From contig JAUNOC010000003.1 in the NCBI GenBank assembly GCA_030531205.1, positions 62,001 to 126,000 on the forward strand: DNA of 64,000 nucleotides, given 5' to 3'. The notes under the pieces were generated by a model. It saw only the letters and a list, made by a program, of their open reading frames with translations. It was not told where the DNA came from and did not search any database. Source of the DNA: Phascolarctobacterium sp. GTDB taxonomy: Bacteria; Bacillota; Negativicutes; Acidaminococcales; Acidaminococcaceae. The translations under genes and the position numbers were made by a program. Within the stretch, counting starts at the first letter, position 1; the number at the start of each line of letters is the position of its first letter. Of the stretch, positions 10,306-18,007 are shown one piece after another.

Positions 10306-11821
10306 AATGGCTAAAAAAAATAATGTGAATAATATTGCAACGCAAGCAATAGGCGCTACAGTAGATGAAATTAATCGACAACGAGTTGTTTTGTTGTATG
10401 AACAACTTGATGCGATTAAAATTTCGGAACAAATTGGGATAAGAAATATTGATAGACATTTATTGGATGCTTTGGGGCAGGTTGAGCGAGTAAGGAATTT
10501 TATAGGTACACCAAATAAGATTTTGGGGTCAATGGCAACTAAACATGGTGAAATCGCGGAAGAAATGGATGTTGCTTTCCAGAACGCATGGGATATTATG
10601 AAAGGATTAGAACCGAGAGCAACATTTGATGGTGTGGGAAGAACCGCTCCAGAAGACTATTTAGTATTTAATATTCCGGTACAATCAAAATATATTAATG
10701 GAGCATCAAATACATTATCGCATGTTATAGAACATTTAGAGAAATATAAAGATATTGGATTTGGAAGAGATGCCTCATATTATGTAATTCCGAAAGATCA
10801 ATATGGACAAATTTTAAATATTCTTGATGGAAACAAGGGGGATTTCTCTGAACATACAATCAATGCAATTAAAAATAAAGTTGATTTAATTGAAAATATG
10901 ACAGGAAAAACATTTTCAAGAGCAGTACATTCTGGAACTGTAAATTATGCAGAAGTTCAATTGGGAAAGGCAAATGAAACATTAACAAAAGAAAGTATTG
11001 AATTACAGAAAGAAGCCAACAAACAACTGAAAGATATAATGAAAGATAGTTCAAGTGATAGAAATAAAGCTATTGAAAATTCAAAGCCGTCAACTAATGA
11101 AGCAATGTGTTCTGCAGCATGGGGGGCGGGTATTTCAGGAACAATGCAATTTGCTCTTGAGTTATGGTCAAAAAAGAATGAAAAAGGAAATTGGAATTTA
11201 TCAAGAGATGATTGGAAAAGTATTTTTAAAAATACAGGCATAGCGGTAGCAAAAGGAGGGGTATCTGGGTATTCAATATATCAGTTAACTAATAATACTA
11301 AAATGTCTGGTGCAGAAGCGGCAGGTTTTGTTTCGGCAACTTTTGGTGTTTCTAAATTGTTTTATGATTATCAAAATGGTAATATTTCAGAAACTCAATT
11401 TTCGGATGGTGTACAGTTGGTGTGTATTAATTCAGCAGTTTCGACTATAGGATCTGCGTTAGGACAAACATTAATTCCGATACCAGTGTTAGGAGCAGTT
11501 ATTGGTTCGACGATTGCAAATCAATTAAATTTTTTTGCACAGAAATATTTATCAGAGAAAGAGAAAAAAGATGTTTTGCGAATTCAACGAAGAATAAAAA
11601 ATTTCATTGTAAGATTAGATTATATATATCAAAAAAAGTATGAAAAAATAATGTCGCAACTTCAAGAAAGATTGTGTTTAATGTATGCGGCATTTGAGAA
11701 TAACATTGAAGCTCAAGAAAAATTTAAGAGAACTTTAAGGTATGCCAATAAAATTGGTGTGGATGTAAAAAAATTATTACAACCACAATCAGAGGAAGCA
11801 CTGAAATACTTTTGTAATTAA
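10298..11821 (+). CDS. Unrecognised 507-residue protein with central hydrophobic segments
   Basis: The family is not recognised with confidence. Residues 1-260 are soluble and largely helical, with a distinctive stretch KHGEIAEEMDVAF then FDGVGRTAPEDYLVF (about 82-124). Residues about 270-415 contain four weakly hydrophobic Gly-rich segments, including VSTIGSALGQ and PVLGAVIGSTIAN. The C-terminal 90 residues are basic helices. The overlap with the upstream gene suggests the two products act together. An alternative start at 10307 is possible. Its A+T-rich codon use resembles the two genes before it and the cargo gene at 6540, unlike the glycolytic genes, which is consistent with transfer. Confidence 0.7.
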   Translation: MRKMAKKNNVNNIATQAIGATVDEINRQRVVLLYEQLDAIKISEQIGIRNIDRHLLDALGQVERVRNFIGTPNKILGSMATKHGEIAEEMDVAFQNAWDIMKGLEPRATFDGVGRTAPEDYLVFNIPVQSKYINGASNTLSHVIEHLEKYKDIGFGRDASYYVIPKDQYGQILNILDGNKGDFSEHTINAIKNKVDLIENMTGKTFSRAVHSGTVNYAEVQLGKANETLTKESIELQKEANKQLKDIMKDSSSDRNKAIENSKPSTNEAMCSAAWGAGISGTMQFALELWSKKNEKGNWNLSRDDWKSIFKNTGIAVAKGGVSGYSIYQLTNNTKMSGAEAAGFVSATFGVSKLFYDYQNGNISETQFSDGVQLVCINSAVSTIGSALGQTLIPIPVLGAVIGSTIANQLNFFAQKYLSEKEKKDVLRIQRRIKNFIVRLDYIYQKKYEKIMSQLQERLCLMYAAFENNIEAQEKFKRTLRYANKIGVDVKKLLQPQSEEALKYFCN

Positions 11822-11978
11822 GATAGCTAAGTCAATATTTTTGCTGAAAACTAATTGTAATGGAAAATATAAAGGTGTTTTTTACCCAATAATGTATGCA
11901 AAGTAATTTTGATATATTTTGTCAAATAACAAGGTTTCTTTGTCGTTGGAAGTTTAGTATAAAATTTTGGAAAAATAG

Positions 11979-12003
11979 TAAAAGGGCAAATTTGCCCTTT
12001 TTG
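11979..12003 (+). terminator. Rho-independent terminator after the membrane module
   Basis: AAAGGGCAAA and TTTGCCCTTT form a perfect 10-bp stem (11981-12000) followed by T residues. It closes the 8959-11821 unit. The 150 bases between the stop codon and this hairpin hold no recognisable feature. Confidence 0.85.
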
Positions 12004-12092
12004 TTTTGCTATACTCTCCTCATAAATGCTGGTTTTATGTTATATTCATAAAATCGCTGTGAAATGATTGGTTAATGAAATAGGGAGGAAAA

Positions 12093-13521
12093 ATGGACGA
12101 ATTACAGAAAAAAAACCAAAATGCGAAAAAACTTGACCTTGCTTTGCAAATGTATGACACTAACCGTTACGAAATGGCAAAGCCGCTTTTTGAAGAATTG
12201 TCAAAAGATGGTAATATCCTGTCCACCAGCATTTTGGGTAATTATTATCATTACGGCTTGGACGGAAACACGGATTACAAAAAAGCATTAGCATATTACC
12301 GCAAGGTTATTGCCGAGAACGAAATTACCGATGTGTGGTTTGAATTGGGGCGAATGTATGAAGATGGCTTGGGGGTAAGAAAAAATTATAGAAAAGCCAA
12401 AGAATGTTTTGAAAAGGCAGTGGAGAATGGATGTGTCAGTGGTTATGTTTTCCTTGGTAAACTTTATTTGTTTGGGGAAGGCGTGAAACGTGATGAGAAA
12501 AAATGTTATGAATATTTTTTGAGAGCGGCGGAAGGTGGAGATGTTTTTGCCGCTTATCGTGTTGGTTGTTGTTATCTTAATGGCACTGGTGTTGAAAAAG
12601 ATATTAATTTGGCGGAAGAATGGTTATGCTCGGCGGCGGATGATGGCGAATATTTTGATGCCTGTACTAAGTTGAGTGATTTGTATCTTGATAAAAAATC
12701 CTCAAAATATAATCCTAAATTGGCTTTATATTATGCGAAACGGGCGTTAGAATTAGATCCTATTGAAGGCGAAGCTTTTCTGTCTATGTTTTATGCAGTA
12801 GGTAATGCGGTTGAGAAAAATACTGAAAAGTTTTTGGAAATGGTAACAAGAGCAATAGATAATGGTAGTGTTAATGCGGCATATCTGTTGGGGAAGTCCT
12901 ATATGTTAGGAAATTTTGATTTACCGGAAGATATGGATAGGGCAGAAAAATATCTGACTATTGCCAGTGAACGGGAAGCCGGTGGTTGGTCTGATTATTA
13001 TTTGGGAGTTTTGTATGGTGATACAATATACAAGAGAATTGATTACCGCAAGGCAAGGTTTTATTTGGAAAGATTTATAAATACTTCTTCGGTAAATACT
13101 TCTTTGTCAGATAAAGGATTTTTTGAAATTGGGTGGTTGTATTATTTTGGGGAAGGAATAAAAAAGAATCATCAAAAAGCATATGAATATTTCAAAAAGG
13201 GCACAAAACGAGGGTGTCCCGATTGTATGGCGATGTATGCGAATTTTTATGATGGCGAAAAGGGATTTCCCGAGAAACCGCATTTGACATACAAATGGTA
13301 TAAAAAAAAGTATGAATGGTGGCAGTGCGTGGGGGTATTTGGGTGTTTTGACGTGTTATGCATTGGGAGTAGGCGTTAAGCAAAACTTAAAAAAGGCGAG
13401 GGAAATGGGGGATTATGCCGTGAAAAATGATATGTGGGATAAAGAAATAGTGGATGATCTTTATCGTAAGGGTGAAAGGAAAGCAATGAGAAAAAAGAAA
13501 ACTACTATAGGAAAATTGTAA
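12093..13521 (+). pseudogene. Sel1-repeat protein, frameshifted in an A8 tract
   Basis: A run of Sel1-like (SLR) repeats fills the protein from about residue 35 onwards. Typical units read FELGRMYEDGLGVRKNYRKA and VFLGKLYLFGEGVKRD. Sel1 repeats make helical solenoids for protein-protein contacts. The first frame (from 12093, ribosome site GGGAGGAAAA) ends at 13379 with an un-Sel1-like tail. A second frame (about 13312-13521) carries on the repeat with GYLGVLTCYALGVGVKQNL and a basic C-terminus. The switch falls at AAAAAAAA (about 13303-13310): removing one A joins the halves as YKKSMNGGS. The cause may be inactivation, phase variation or a sequencing error. Confidence 0.8.
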
Positions 13522-13530
13522 AGAAATACA

Positions 13531-13559
13531 TTGACATTTGCCGTAAAAATCTATACAAT
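13531..13559 (+). promoter_or_regulatory. Consensus promoter of the orphan relB
   Basis: TTGACA (13531-13536) and TACAAT (13554-13559) are separated by 17 bases. The promoter lies 23 bases before the start codon. The relB-relE pair at 25.7 kb and the binding-protein gene at 63.4 kb use the same hexamers and spacing. Confidence 0.85.
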
Positions 13560-13582
13560 TAAGTTAGAAATGAGGTGGTTGT

Positions 13583-13855
13583 ATGGCACAGACCAATGTA
13601 AGTATCCGTATGGATAATGATTTGAAGGAAAGTTTTGAACATTTGTGTAATGAAATGGGGTTGACTATGACTTCGGCGATTAATGTGTTTGTGAAAAAAG
13701 TGGTAAGAGATTGCCGAATTCCTTTTGAAATCGGCGTTCCCAAACCTAATGAGGAAACTTTGGCTGCTGTCCGTGAGGTGCAAGAGATGAAAAAAAATCC
13801 TGCTCTTGGTAAGGCGTATTCTGATGTTGACAGTATGATGAAGGAACTCTCTTAA
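13583..13855 (+). CDS. RelB/DinJ-family antitoxin without visible toxin
   Basis: This 90-residue protein has the RelB/DinJ ribbon-helix-helix start (NVSIRMDNDLKESFEHLCNEMGLTMTSAINVF). In this family the N-terminal part binds operator DNA as a dimer and the C-terminus wraps a RelE/YafQ-type ribonuclease toxin. The usual overlapping toxin gene is absent: only 56 bases lie between the stop codon and a terminator. It may be a solitary regulator, a remnant, or an antitoxin acting against a toxin elsewhere. It shares family but only limited sequence with the antitoxin at 25681. Confidence 0.88.
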   Translation: MAQTNVSIRMDNDLKESFEHLCNEMGLTMTSAINVFVKKVVRDCRIPFEIGVPKPNEETLAAVREVQEMKKNPALGKAYSDVDSMMKELS

Positions 13856-13911
13856 GGGTGAGTTATATTTGTATTTGACAAGAACTGGTACGCATAGCGA
13901 CCTTTTTAAAT

Positions 13912-13952
13912 AAAATAGCCGTAATTTTCATTTGAAAATTACGGCTATTTTT
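13912..13952. terminator. Bidirectional terminator
   Basis: AAAATAGCCGTAATTTTC and GAAAATTACGGCTATTTT form a perfect 18-bp stem with an ATTT loop. It serves the orphan relB on the plus strand and the convergent metallo-hydrolase gene on the minus strand. Confidence 0.92.
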
Positions 13953-13965
13953 TGTGTAAGCAATT

Positions 13966-14637
13966 TTACTTCAACTCTATTGTTTCCCCGGGTTTGACTA
14001 TGAGGACATGGGATGAGGTGGTGCTTTCCACCTCTTTTTTATAGGCATTTACATCTTGTTTAATAGGCGGCCAGGTGTTGTAGTGGACGGGAATAACATA
14101 TTTGGCTTTTAAGAATTCTGCCGCAATGGTTGCATCTTTCGGGTCCATGGTGAAGTTTCCGCCGATGGGCAGAACCGCATAATCAAAAGCATCTTGCCGT
14201 TGCAAAAGTTGCATATCTCCAAAAAGTGCGGTGTCCCCGGCATAATAGAGTTTTGTACCATAAAAATCTACCACAAAACCGCAGGCATGCCCGCCGGCAA
14301 TTCCGCTGCCGTGAAATGCCATAGCAATACGGACTTTGCCAAAGGGAAATTGAAAAGTTCCGCCCAAGTGCATACCATGTGCCTGACAGCCGTTGTTGCC
14401 GGCATCACCGGCGATTTCCGCAGTGGAAATTACTAATGCCTTATTGGCTTTTGCGATGGCGTAGGCATCGGCGATGTGGTCAAAATGGGCATGACTGATA
14501 AAAACATAGTCCGCCTTAATATCTTTGGCTTGCAGCCCTTCGGGGTTGCCGTCTAAGAAGGGGTCAAAGATGGCGGTTTTGCCGTTGCTTTCAAGGGTAA
14601 AGCAGGCATGATTAATATAATGAAATTTTGCTGACAT
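13966..14637 (-). CDS. UPF0173-type metal-dependent hydrolase (beta-lactamase fold)
   Basis: This is a 223-residue metallo-beta-lactamase-fold protein of the YtkL/UPF0173 group. Motifs in order are HACFTLESNGKTAIFDPFLDGNP near the N-terminus (broken here as HACFTLE and IFDPFLDGNP), the metal-binding SHAHFDH at about 47-53, the YYAGDTALFGDM aspartate motif and the late metal histidine in IPVHYNTWPP. The physiological substrate of this group is not known. The start ATG at 14637 is chosen because AAGGAGGAAAAAAC precedes it; an in-frame extension upstream lacks homology to the family. It is divergent from the glucosaminidase gene. Confidence 0.9.
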   Translation of the reverse strand: MSAKFHYINHACFTLESNGKTAIFDPFLDGNPEGLQAKDIKADYVFISHAHFDHIADAYAIAKANKALVISTAEIAGDAGNNGCQAHGMHLGGTFQFPFGKVRIAMAFHGSGIAGGHACGFVVDFYGTKLYYAGDTALFGDMQLLQRQDAFDYAVLPIGGNFTMDPKDATIAAEFLKAKYVIPVHYNTWPPIKQDVNAYKKEVESTTSSHVLIVKPGETIELK

Positions 14638-14718
14638 TGTTTTTTCCTCCTTTTGCTTAATATAACAAAACTTACAAAGAAAATCAATATCTGTATATAC
14701 TTTTCTAAAAAAAAAGTG

Positions 14719-14724
14719 TAAAAT
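14719..14724 (+). promoter_or_regulatory. -10 element of a possible leaderless transcript
   Basis: TAAAAT ends seven bases before the ATG of the glucosaminidase gene, and no Shine-Dalgarno sequence is present. Transcription would begin at or next to the start codon. Confidence 0.5.
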
Positions 14725-14731
14725 ATTTAAT

Positions 14732-15592
14732 ATGAAAAAATTACTTTTAATCAATTTAATATTCTGCTTATGTTGCTCCGCTGGTTGGGCGAACAGAAGC
14801 ACAGAAATTTTGGAAAAGTTGGAACGGTTTGACAAACAGGCGATACACGACGTGGAGGCCGCTTTTAATTCGCCCAATGCGATAAAGCCACCTAATCCGA
14901 CGGAGCCAAAGTATCAGCCACAGCCAAAGGCAGAGCCGGTAAAAACGGTAGAGCCGATTGTTAAGGTTGTGGAAAAGGTGATGCCGCAGATTGCACCGAA
15001 AATGGATATTAAGGTTGCCCCAAAGAAGGCAAATGTGCCAATCAAAACGGTTAATTTCGGCAACAAGCAAATACCTGCGGATTACAAGCATATTGGTATT
15101 TTGGGGCAGGCGGAAATTCCTGTTGAGCAGGCAGTTTGGTTTGCCAAAAAGAATTTCACAAAGGCAAGATTGAGTTGCAGTGTGGAAGATATTGTCAAGT
15201 TTTATTATGCAGAAGCAGAGAGCGAAGGGGTGCGACCTGATTTGGCTCTTTGTCAGGCGATTGTGGAAACCGGCAACTTTTCCTTTACGGGAACGGTGAA
15301 ACCTACGCAAAATAATTTTTGCGGTTTGGGAACTACCGGCAATGGCGTGAAAGGGGCAAGGTTTGATACGCCGCAAGAAGGTGTGCGGGCTCATGTTCAG
15401 CATCTTTTGGCATATTGCAAAAAGGATAAACCGAAGTCCAAAATTGTTGACCCTCGCTATGATATGGTACATAAAATCCGTCTTAGTCGTGGCTTGATTA
15501 GTAATTGGTACGGGTTGAACGGTACATGGGCGATGGGTGCAAACTATTGCGAAAAGATTATGGCAGTGTATATGGAAATGCTGAGGGGTTAA
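14732..15592 (+). CDS. Exported glucosaminidase-domain peptidoglycan hydrolase
   Basis: This 286-residue protein has a signal peptide (KKLLLINLIFCLCCSAGWA). Residues about 45-100 form a Pro/Lys-rich linker. The C-terminal domain, about residues 145-286, matches the FlgJ/LytG-type glucosaminidase fold: DIVKFYYAEAESEGVRPDLA, then AIVETGNF with the catalytic glutamate, NNFCGLGT, and a late WAMGANYCEKI. The family cleaves the glycan strand of peptidoglycan between N-acetylglucosamine and its neighbour. The Cys residues near the signal-peptide end do not form a clear lipobox. No Shine-Dalgarno is seen. Confidence 0.85.
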   Translation: MKKLLLINLIFCLCCSAGWANRSTEILEKLERFDKQAIHDVEAAFNSPNAIKPPNPTEPKYQPQPKAEPVKTVEPIVKVVEKVMPQIAPKMDIKVAPKKANVPIKTVNFGNKQIPADYKHIGILGQAEIPVEQAVWFAKKNFTKARLSCSVEDIVKFYYAEAESEGVRPDLALCQAIVETGNFSFTGTVKPTQNNFCGLGTTGNGVKGARFDTPQEGVRAHVQHLLAYCKKDKPKSKIVDPRYDMVHKIRLSRGLISNWYGLNGTWAMGANYCEKIMAVYMEMLRG

Positions 15593-15735
15593 TCAGGTAT
15601 CAGGTTACAGGGAAATTAGTAATTAGTAATTAGTAATGAGTAATTGTGGACAATTTTCGCTTTGCGAAAATTATCGATTAAAATCACAGGAACATTACAC
15701 ATTCATTGTGCATTGTGAATTGCGTAGAAGGAGTA
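15593..15735 (-). repeat. Dispersed GTTCC element, short form, inverted
   Basis: The core lies on the minus strand: TTAAAATCACAGGAAC (15678-15693) is the complement of GTTCCTGTGATTTTAA. The hairpin ATTTTCGC-TTT-GCGAAAAT (about 15652-15670) and TAATTAGTAATGAGTAATT arms flank it. The layout mirrors the copy at 3156-3268. A short CAGGTATCAGG tract starts it. Confidence 0.75.
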
Positions 15736-15743
15736 AAGTTGGC

Positions 15744-16208
15744 ATGCATATAGTACTTGTAGAGCCGGAGATTCCTGCCAATACGGGGAATGTGGCACGG
15801 CTTTGTGCGGTAACAGGAACGCCTTTACATTTGGTAAGACCCTTGGGGTTTAGTGTGGATGACAGGCATTTGAAACGGGCGGGTTTAGATTATTGGGATA
15901 TGTTGGAAATTCATTATTACGACAGCATTTATGAAGTATTAGAAAAATTTCCTAATACTTCCAAATTTTTTCTTACCAGTCATTGTTCCACATCTTATAC
16001 GGATGTAAAGTATGATGAAAACTCGCTTTTAATTTTTGGTAAAGAGAGTGTGGGTTTGCCTGAAAACTTGCGTTTGGAATATGCTGATGATTGCATTAGG
16101 ATTCCCATGGTTGAAGGAGCAAGATGTTTGAACCTGTCCAATGCGGTGGCAGTGGTAACTTATGAAGCGTTGAGACAATTAGGTAAACTATCAAAAGTTA
16201 TATTTTGA
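15744..16208 (+). CDS. trmL: tRNA (cytidine/uridine-34-2'-O)-methyltransferase
   Basis: This 154-residue SPOUT enzyme methylates the wobble base ribose of tRNA-Leu isoacceptors. The family motifs are seen in order: MHIVLVEPEIPANTGNVAR at the start (first 19 residues), then RPLGF, LIFGKESVGLP in the knotted SAM site, and IPMVEGARCLNLSNAVAV near the end. The start at 15744 is chosen because it begins exactly at the conserved strand and has GAAGGAG upstream; an upstream in-frame extension runs into repeat sequence. Confidence 0.93.
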   Translation: MHIVLVEPEIPANTGNVARLCAVTGTPLHLVRPLGFSVDDRHLKRAGLDYWDMLEIHYYDSIYEVLEKFPNTSKFFLTSHCSTSYTDVKYDENSLLIFGKESVGLPENLRLEYADDCIRIPMVEGARCLNLSNAVAVVTYEALRQLGKLSKVIF

Positions 16209-16860
16209 ATGAATAAAGAATAACTAATAATGAATAATTGTGGTAAGATGTTCCGTGGATTAAATATAATGCGTAATGCGTAATTCGCAATGCGTAATTA
16301 TGGTAAAATGTTCCTGTGATTATATTTAGGTATCAGGTTTGAGGTGTCAGTTTTCAGGGAAAGTTGGCATAGTGCGAAAGTAACCCTCTCCCCGGGGAGA
16401 GGGGCAGGGGTGTGGGGAAACATCCGATAGCAATTAGAAATGTGAATTGTGAAATTAGAAATGATGGTAAAATGTTCCTGTGATTATACAATTAGGTTTT
16501 AGGTGTTAGGGGTCAGGTTTCAGGAAGTTGGCAGAGCGAGAAAGTTTTCCCTCTTCTTGAAGAGGGGGACCGTTTTTAGGAACATAGAAGAACGGTGGGT
16601 GTTTTTGTCTACATGGAGTGTTCATACAGAAATCATGAATATAGAAATCGGAAATGATGAAGGCAGACCAATGAAAGAGAAGTTGAGCAATTTGGGAATG
16701 CTTCGCATAATGCAAAAACACCCGTCTGCCTCTTATGTTCCTGTGGGCAGCCACCCTCTTTAGAAAGAGGGAAAAAGTCGGCATAGTGCGAACAGTTTTG
16801 TTTTTAATTAAAGGAACATATTACCATAGTTTTAAGATTTAAGTTTTTAACTTTTAATTT
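16209..16860 (+). repeat. Dispersed GTTCC element cluster
   Basis: No credible gene is present in these 650 bases. Four cores are seen, at about 16250, 16310, 16474 and 16735. They are joined by TAATGCGTAATTCGCAATGCG arms, TTTCAGG-type tracts, the hairpin CCCTCTCCCCGGGGAGAGGG (about 16383) and two CCCTCTT/AAGAGGG hairpins. ACCGTT (16569-16574) / AACGGT (16591-16596) closes a 16-base loop with GGAACATAGAA. The cluster ends with AAAGGAACATATTACCATAG, the inverted complement of the element's left end. Short frames across it are repeat-derived. Confidence 0.8.
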
Positions 16861-16881
16861 TTAATTTGTGAGGTGTGTGCT

Positions 16882-17247
16882 ATGATTGTTATACGAACTT
16901 TCACTTTTGACGCTGCCCATTATGTGCCCTGCTATCATGGCAAGTGTGAGAACTTGCATGGTCATACATATAAATTAGTTGTCAAGGTTGATGGCAAATG
17001 CGATACTGAAGGCATGGTTATTGATTTTGCCGACTTGAAGAAAATTGTAAAAGATAATGTGGTTGATAAATTTGACCATCATTGTTTGAACGATATTATC
17101 AGTGTGCCAACGGCAGAAAATATTGCTGTTTATGTTTGGCAAAAATTGCAGCCGCTCTTGCAAAATGAACGCTATCATTTGGCGGAAGTGCAGATTTGGG
17201 AAACGGCAAACAATGGCTGTGTTTACAGGGGTGAAGAAATTGCGTGA
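16882..17247 (+). CDS. queD: 6-pyruvoyltetrahydropterin synthase/QueD family, PTPS-I/III type
   Basis: This is a 121-residue member of the PTPS/QueD family. The zinc ligands are His in FDAAHYVP and in HGH, and the catalytic DHH motif is in KFDHHCLND. The active-site signature reads CENLHGH, that is C-E-x2-HGH. In this family C-x3-HGH marks QueD (queuosine) enzymes, E-x2-HGH marks PTPS-III enzymes that replace dihydroneopterin aldolase (FolB), and CE-x2-HGH marks dual forms. The gene is upstream of and overlapping folE2, in a cluster with folP and folK but no folB, which supports a folate role. The ATG at 16882 has GAGGTG six bases upstream. tgt at 29.6 kb shows that queuosine is also used. 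Confidence 0.9.
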   Translation: MIVIRTFTFDAAHYVPCYHGKCENLHGHTYKLVVKVDGKCDTEGMVIDFADLKKIVKDNVVDKFDHHCLNDIISVPTAENIAVYVWQKLQPLLQNERYHLAEVQIWETANNGCVYRGEEIA

Positions 17248-18007
17248 TGTTCAGTCGGAAAAAGATGTGCGGAATGTGCCGTTGAAATATGTGGGTATAG
17301 ACAATCTGCGTTGGCCTTTGCAACTGAAAGACAAAAAACGGGGTGTGCAAAACACGGTGGCAAAGGTGCGTTTGGCGGTTGATTTGCCACAGGATTTGCG
17401 TGGTACGCACATGAGCCGTTTTGTGGAATGTTTGCAGGAACTTGAGTATTTGGAATTAGGGCAGGAAGAAAGAGTTTTGGATTTACTCAAAGAGCATTTG
17501 CAGGCACGCAGTGCCATGATGCGGTTGGAGTTTCCTTATTTTATCCAAAAGTCGGCTCCGGTTACGGGCAAAGTGGCGCCAATGGATATTGACTGTGTTT
17601 ATACGGCGGAAAAGGGTGAACAGTTTTCGTTGAAAGTTAGGGTGGAGATACCGATTCAAACCCTTTGCCCTTGTTCCAAAGAGATTAGCGACAGGGGGGC
17701 ACATAACCAAAGAGCTATTGCCAGAATTGAAATTTTGGCGGGTGAGATGGTGTGGCTGGAAGAATTGGCGGAGATGGCGGACAAGGCGGCAAGTGCTCCG
17801 GTTTACAGTTTGTTGAAACGTCTTGATGAGAAATTTGTTACGGAGCATGCTTATGACAATCCCCGTTTTGTGGAAGATGTGGTGCGGGAGCTGGCATTGT
17901 TGTTGGACGATGACAGACGGATAAAGTCATATCGGGTACAAGTGAAAAGCATTGAGAGTATTCATAATCATAATGCTTTTGCAGTAGTGGAGAAGGATTG
18001 GCAATGA
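17213..18007 (+). CDS. folE2: GTP cyclohydrolase I, type IB
   Basis: Opens GTP to dihydroneopterin triphosphate, the first step of folate and queuosine synthesis. The COG1469 type IB features are present: RDVQSEKDVRNVPLKYVG near the start, GTHMSRFVE, the cysteine-bearing TLCPCSKEISDRGAHNQR metal and substrate region, and the closing ESIHNHNAFA. The length of about 264 residues is normal. The start is uncertain: ATG at 17213 overlaps queD by 35 bases, while GTG at 17231 lies closer to the conserved part. Type IB enzymes can use metals other than zinc. The gene shares 4 bases (ATGA) with folP. Confidence 0.94.
   Translation: MAVFTGVKKLRDVQSEKDVRNVPLKYVGIDNLRWPLQLKDKKRGVQNTVAKVRLAVDLPQDLRGTHMSRFVECLQELEYLELGQEERVLDLLKEHLQARSAMMRLEFPYFIQKSAPVTGKVAPMDIDCVYTAEKGEQFSLKVRVEIPIQTLCPCSKEISDRGAHNQRAIARIEILAGEMVWLEELAEMADKAASAPVYSLLKRLDEKFVTEHAYDNPRFVEDVVRELALLLDDDRRIKSYRVQVKSIESIHNHNAFAVVEKDWQ

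Noticed and set aside
13312-13521. Separate small gene after the Sel1 protein
   Set aside because: It continues the Sel1 repeat of the upstream frame. A single base change joins them, so it is treated as one frameshifted gene.
14638-14877. N-terminal extension of the UPF0173 hydrolase
   Set aside because: The longer frame covers the divergent promoter and the start of the glucosaminidase gene, whereas AAGGAGG marks the start at 14637.
16503-16784. Short frames on both strands in the 16.2-16.9 kb gap
   Set aside because: They overlap one another within the dispersed repeat and have no ribosome sites.
16800-16881. preQ1 or tetrahydrofolate riboswitch before queD/folE2
   Set aside because: The leader is A+T-rich repeat arm sequence with no aptamer-like conserved core.
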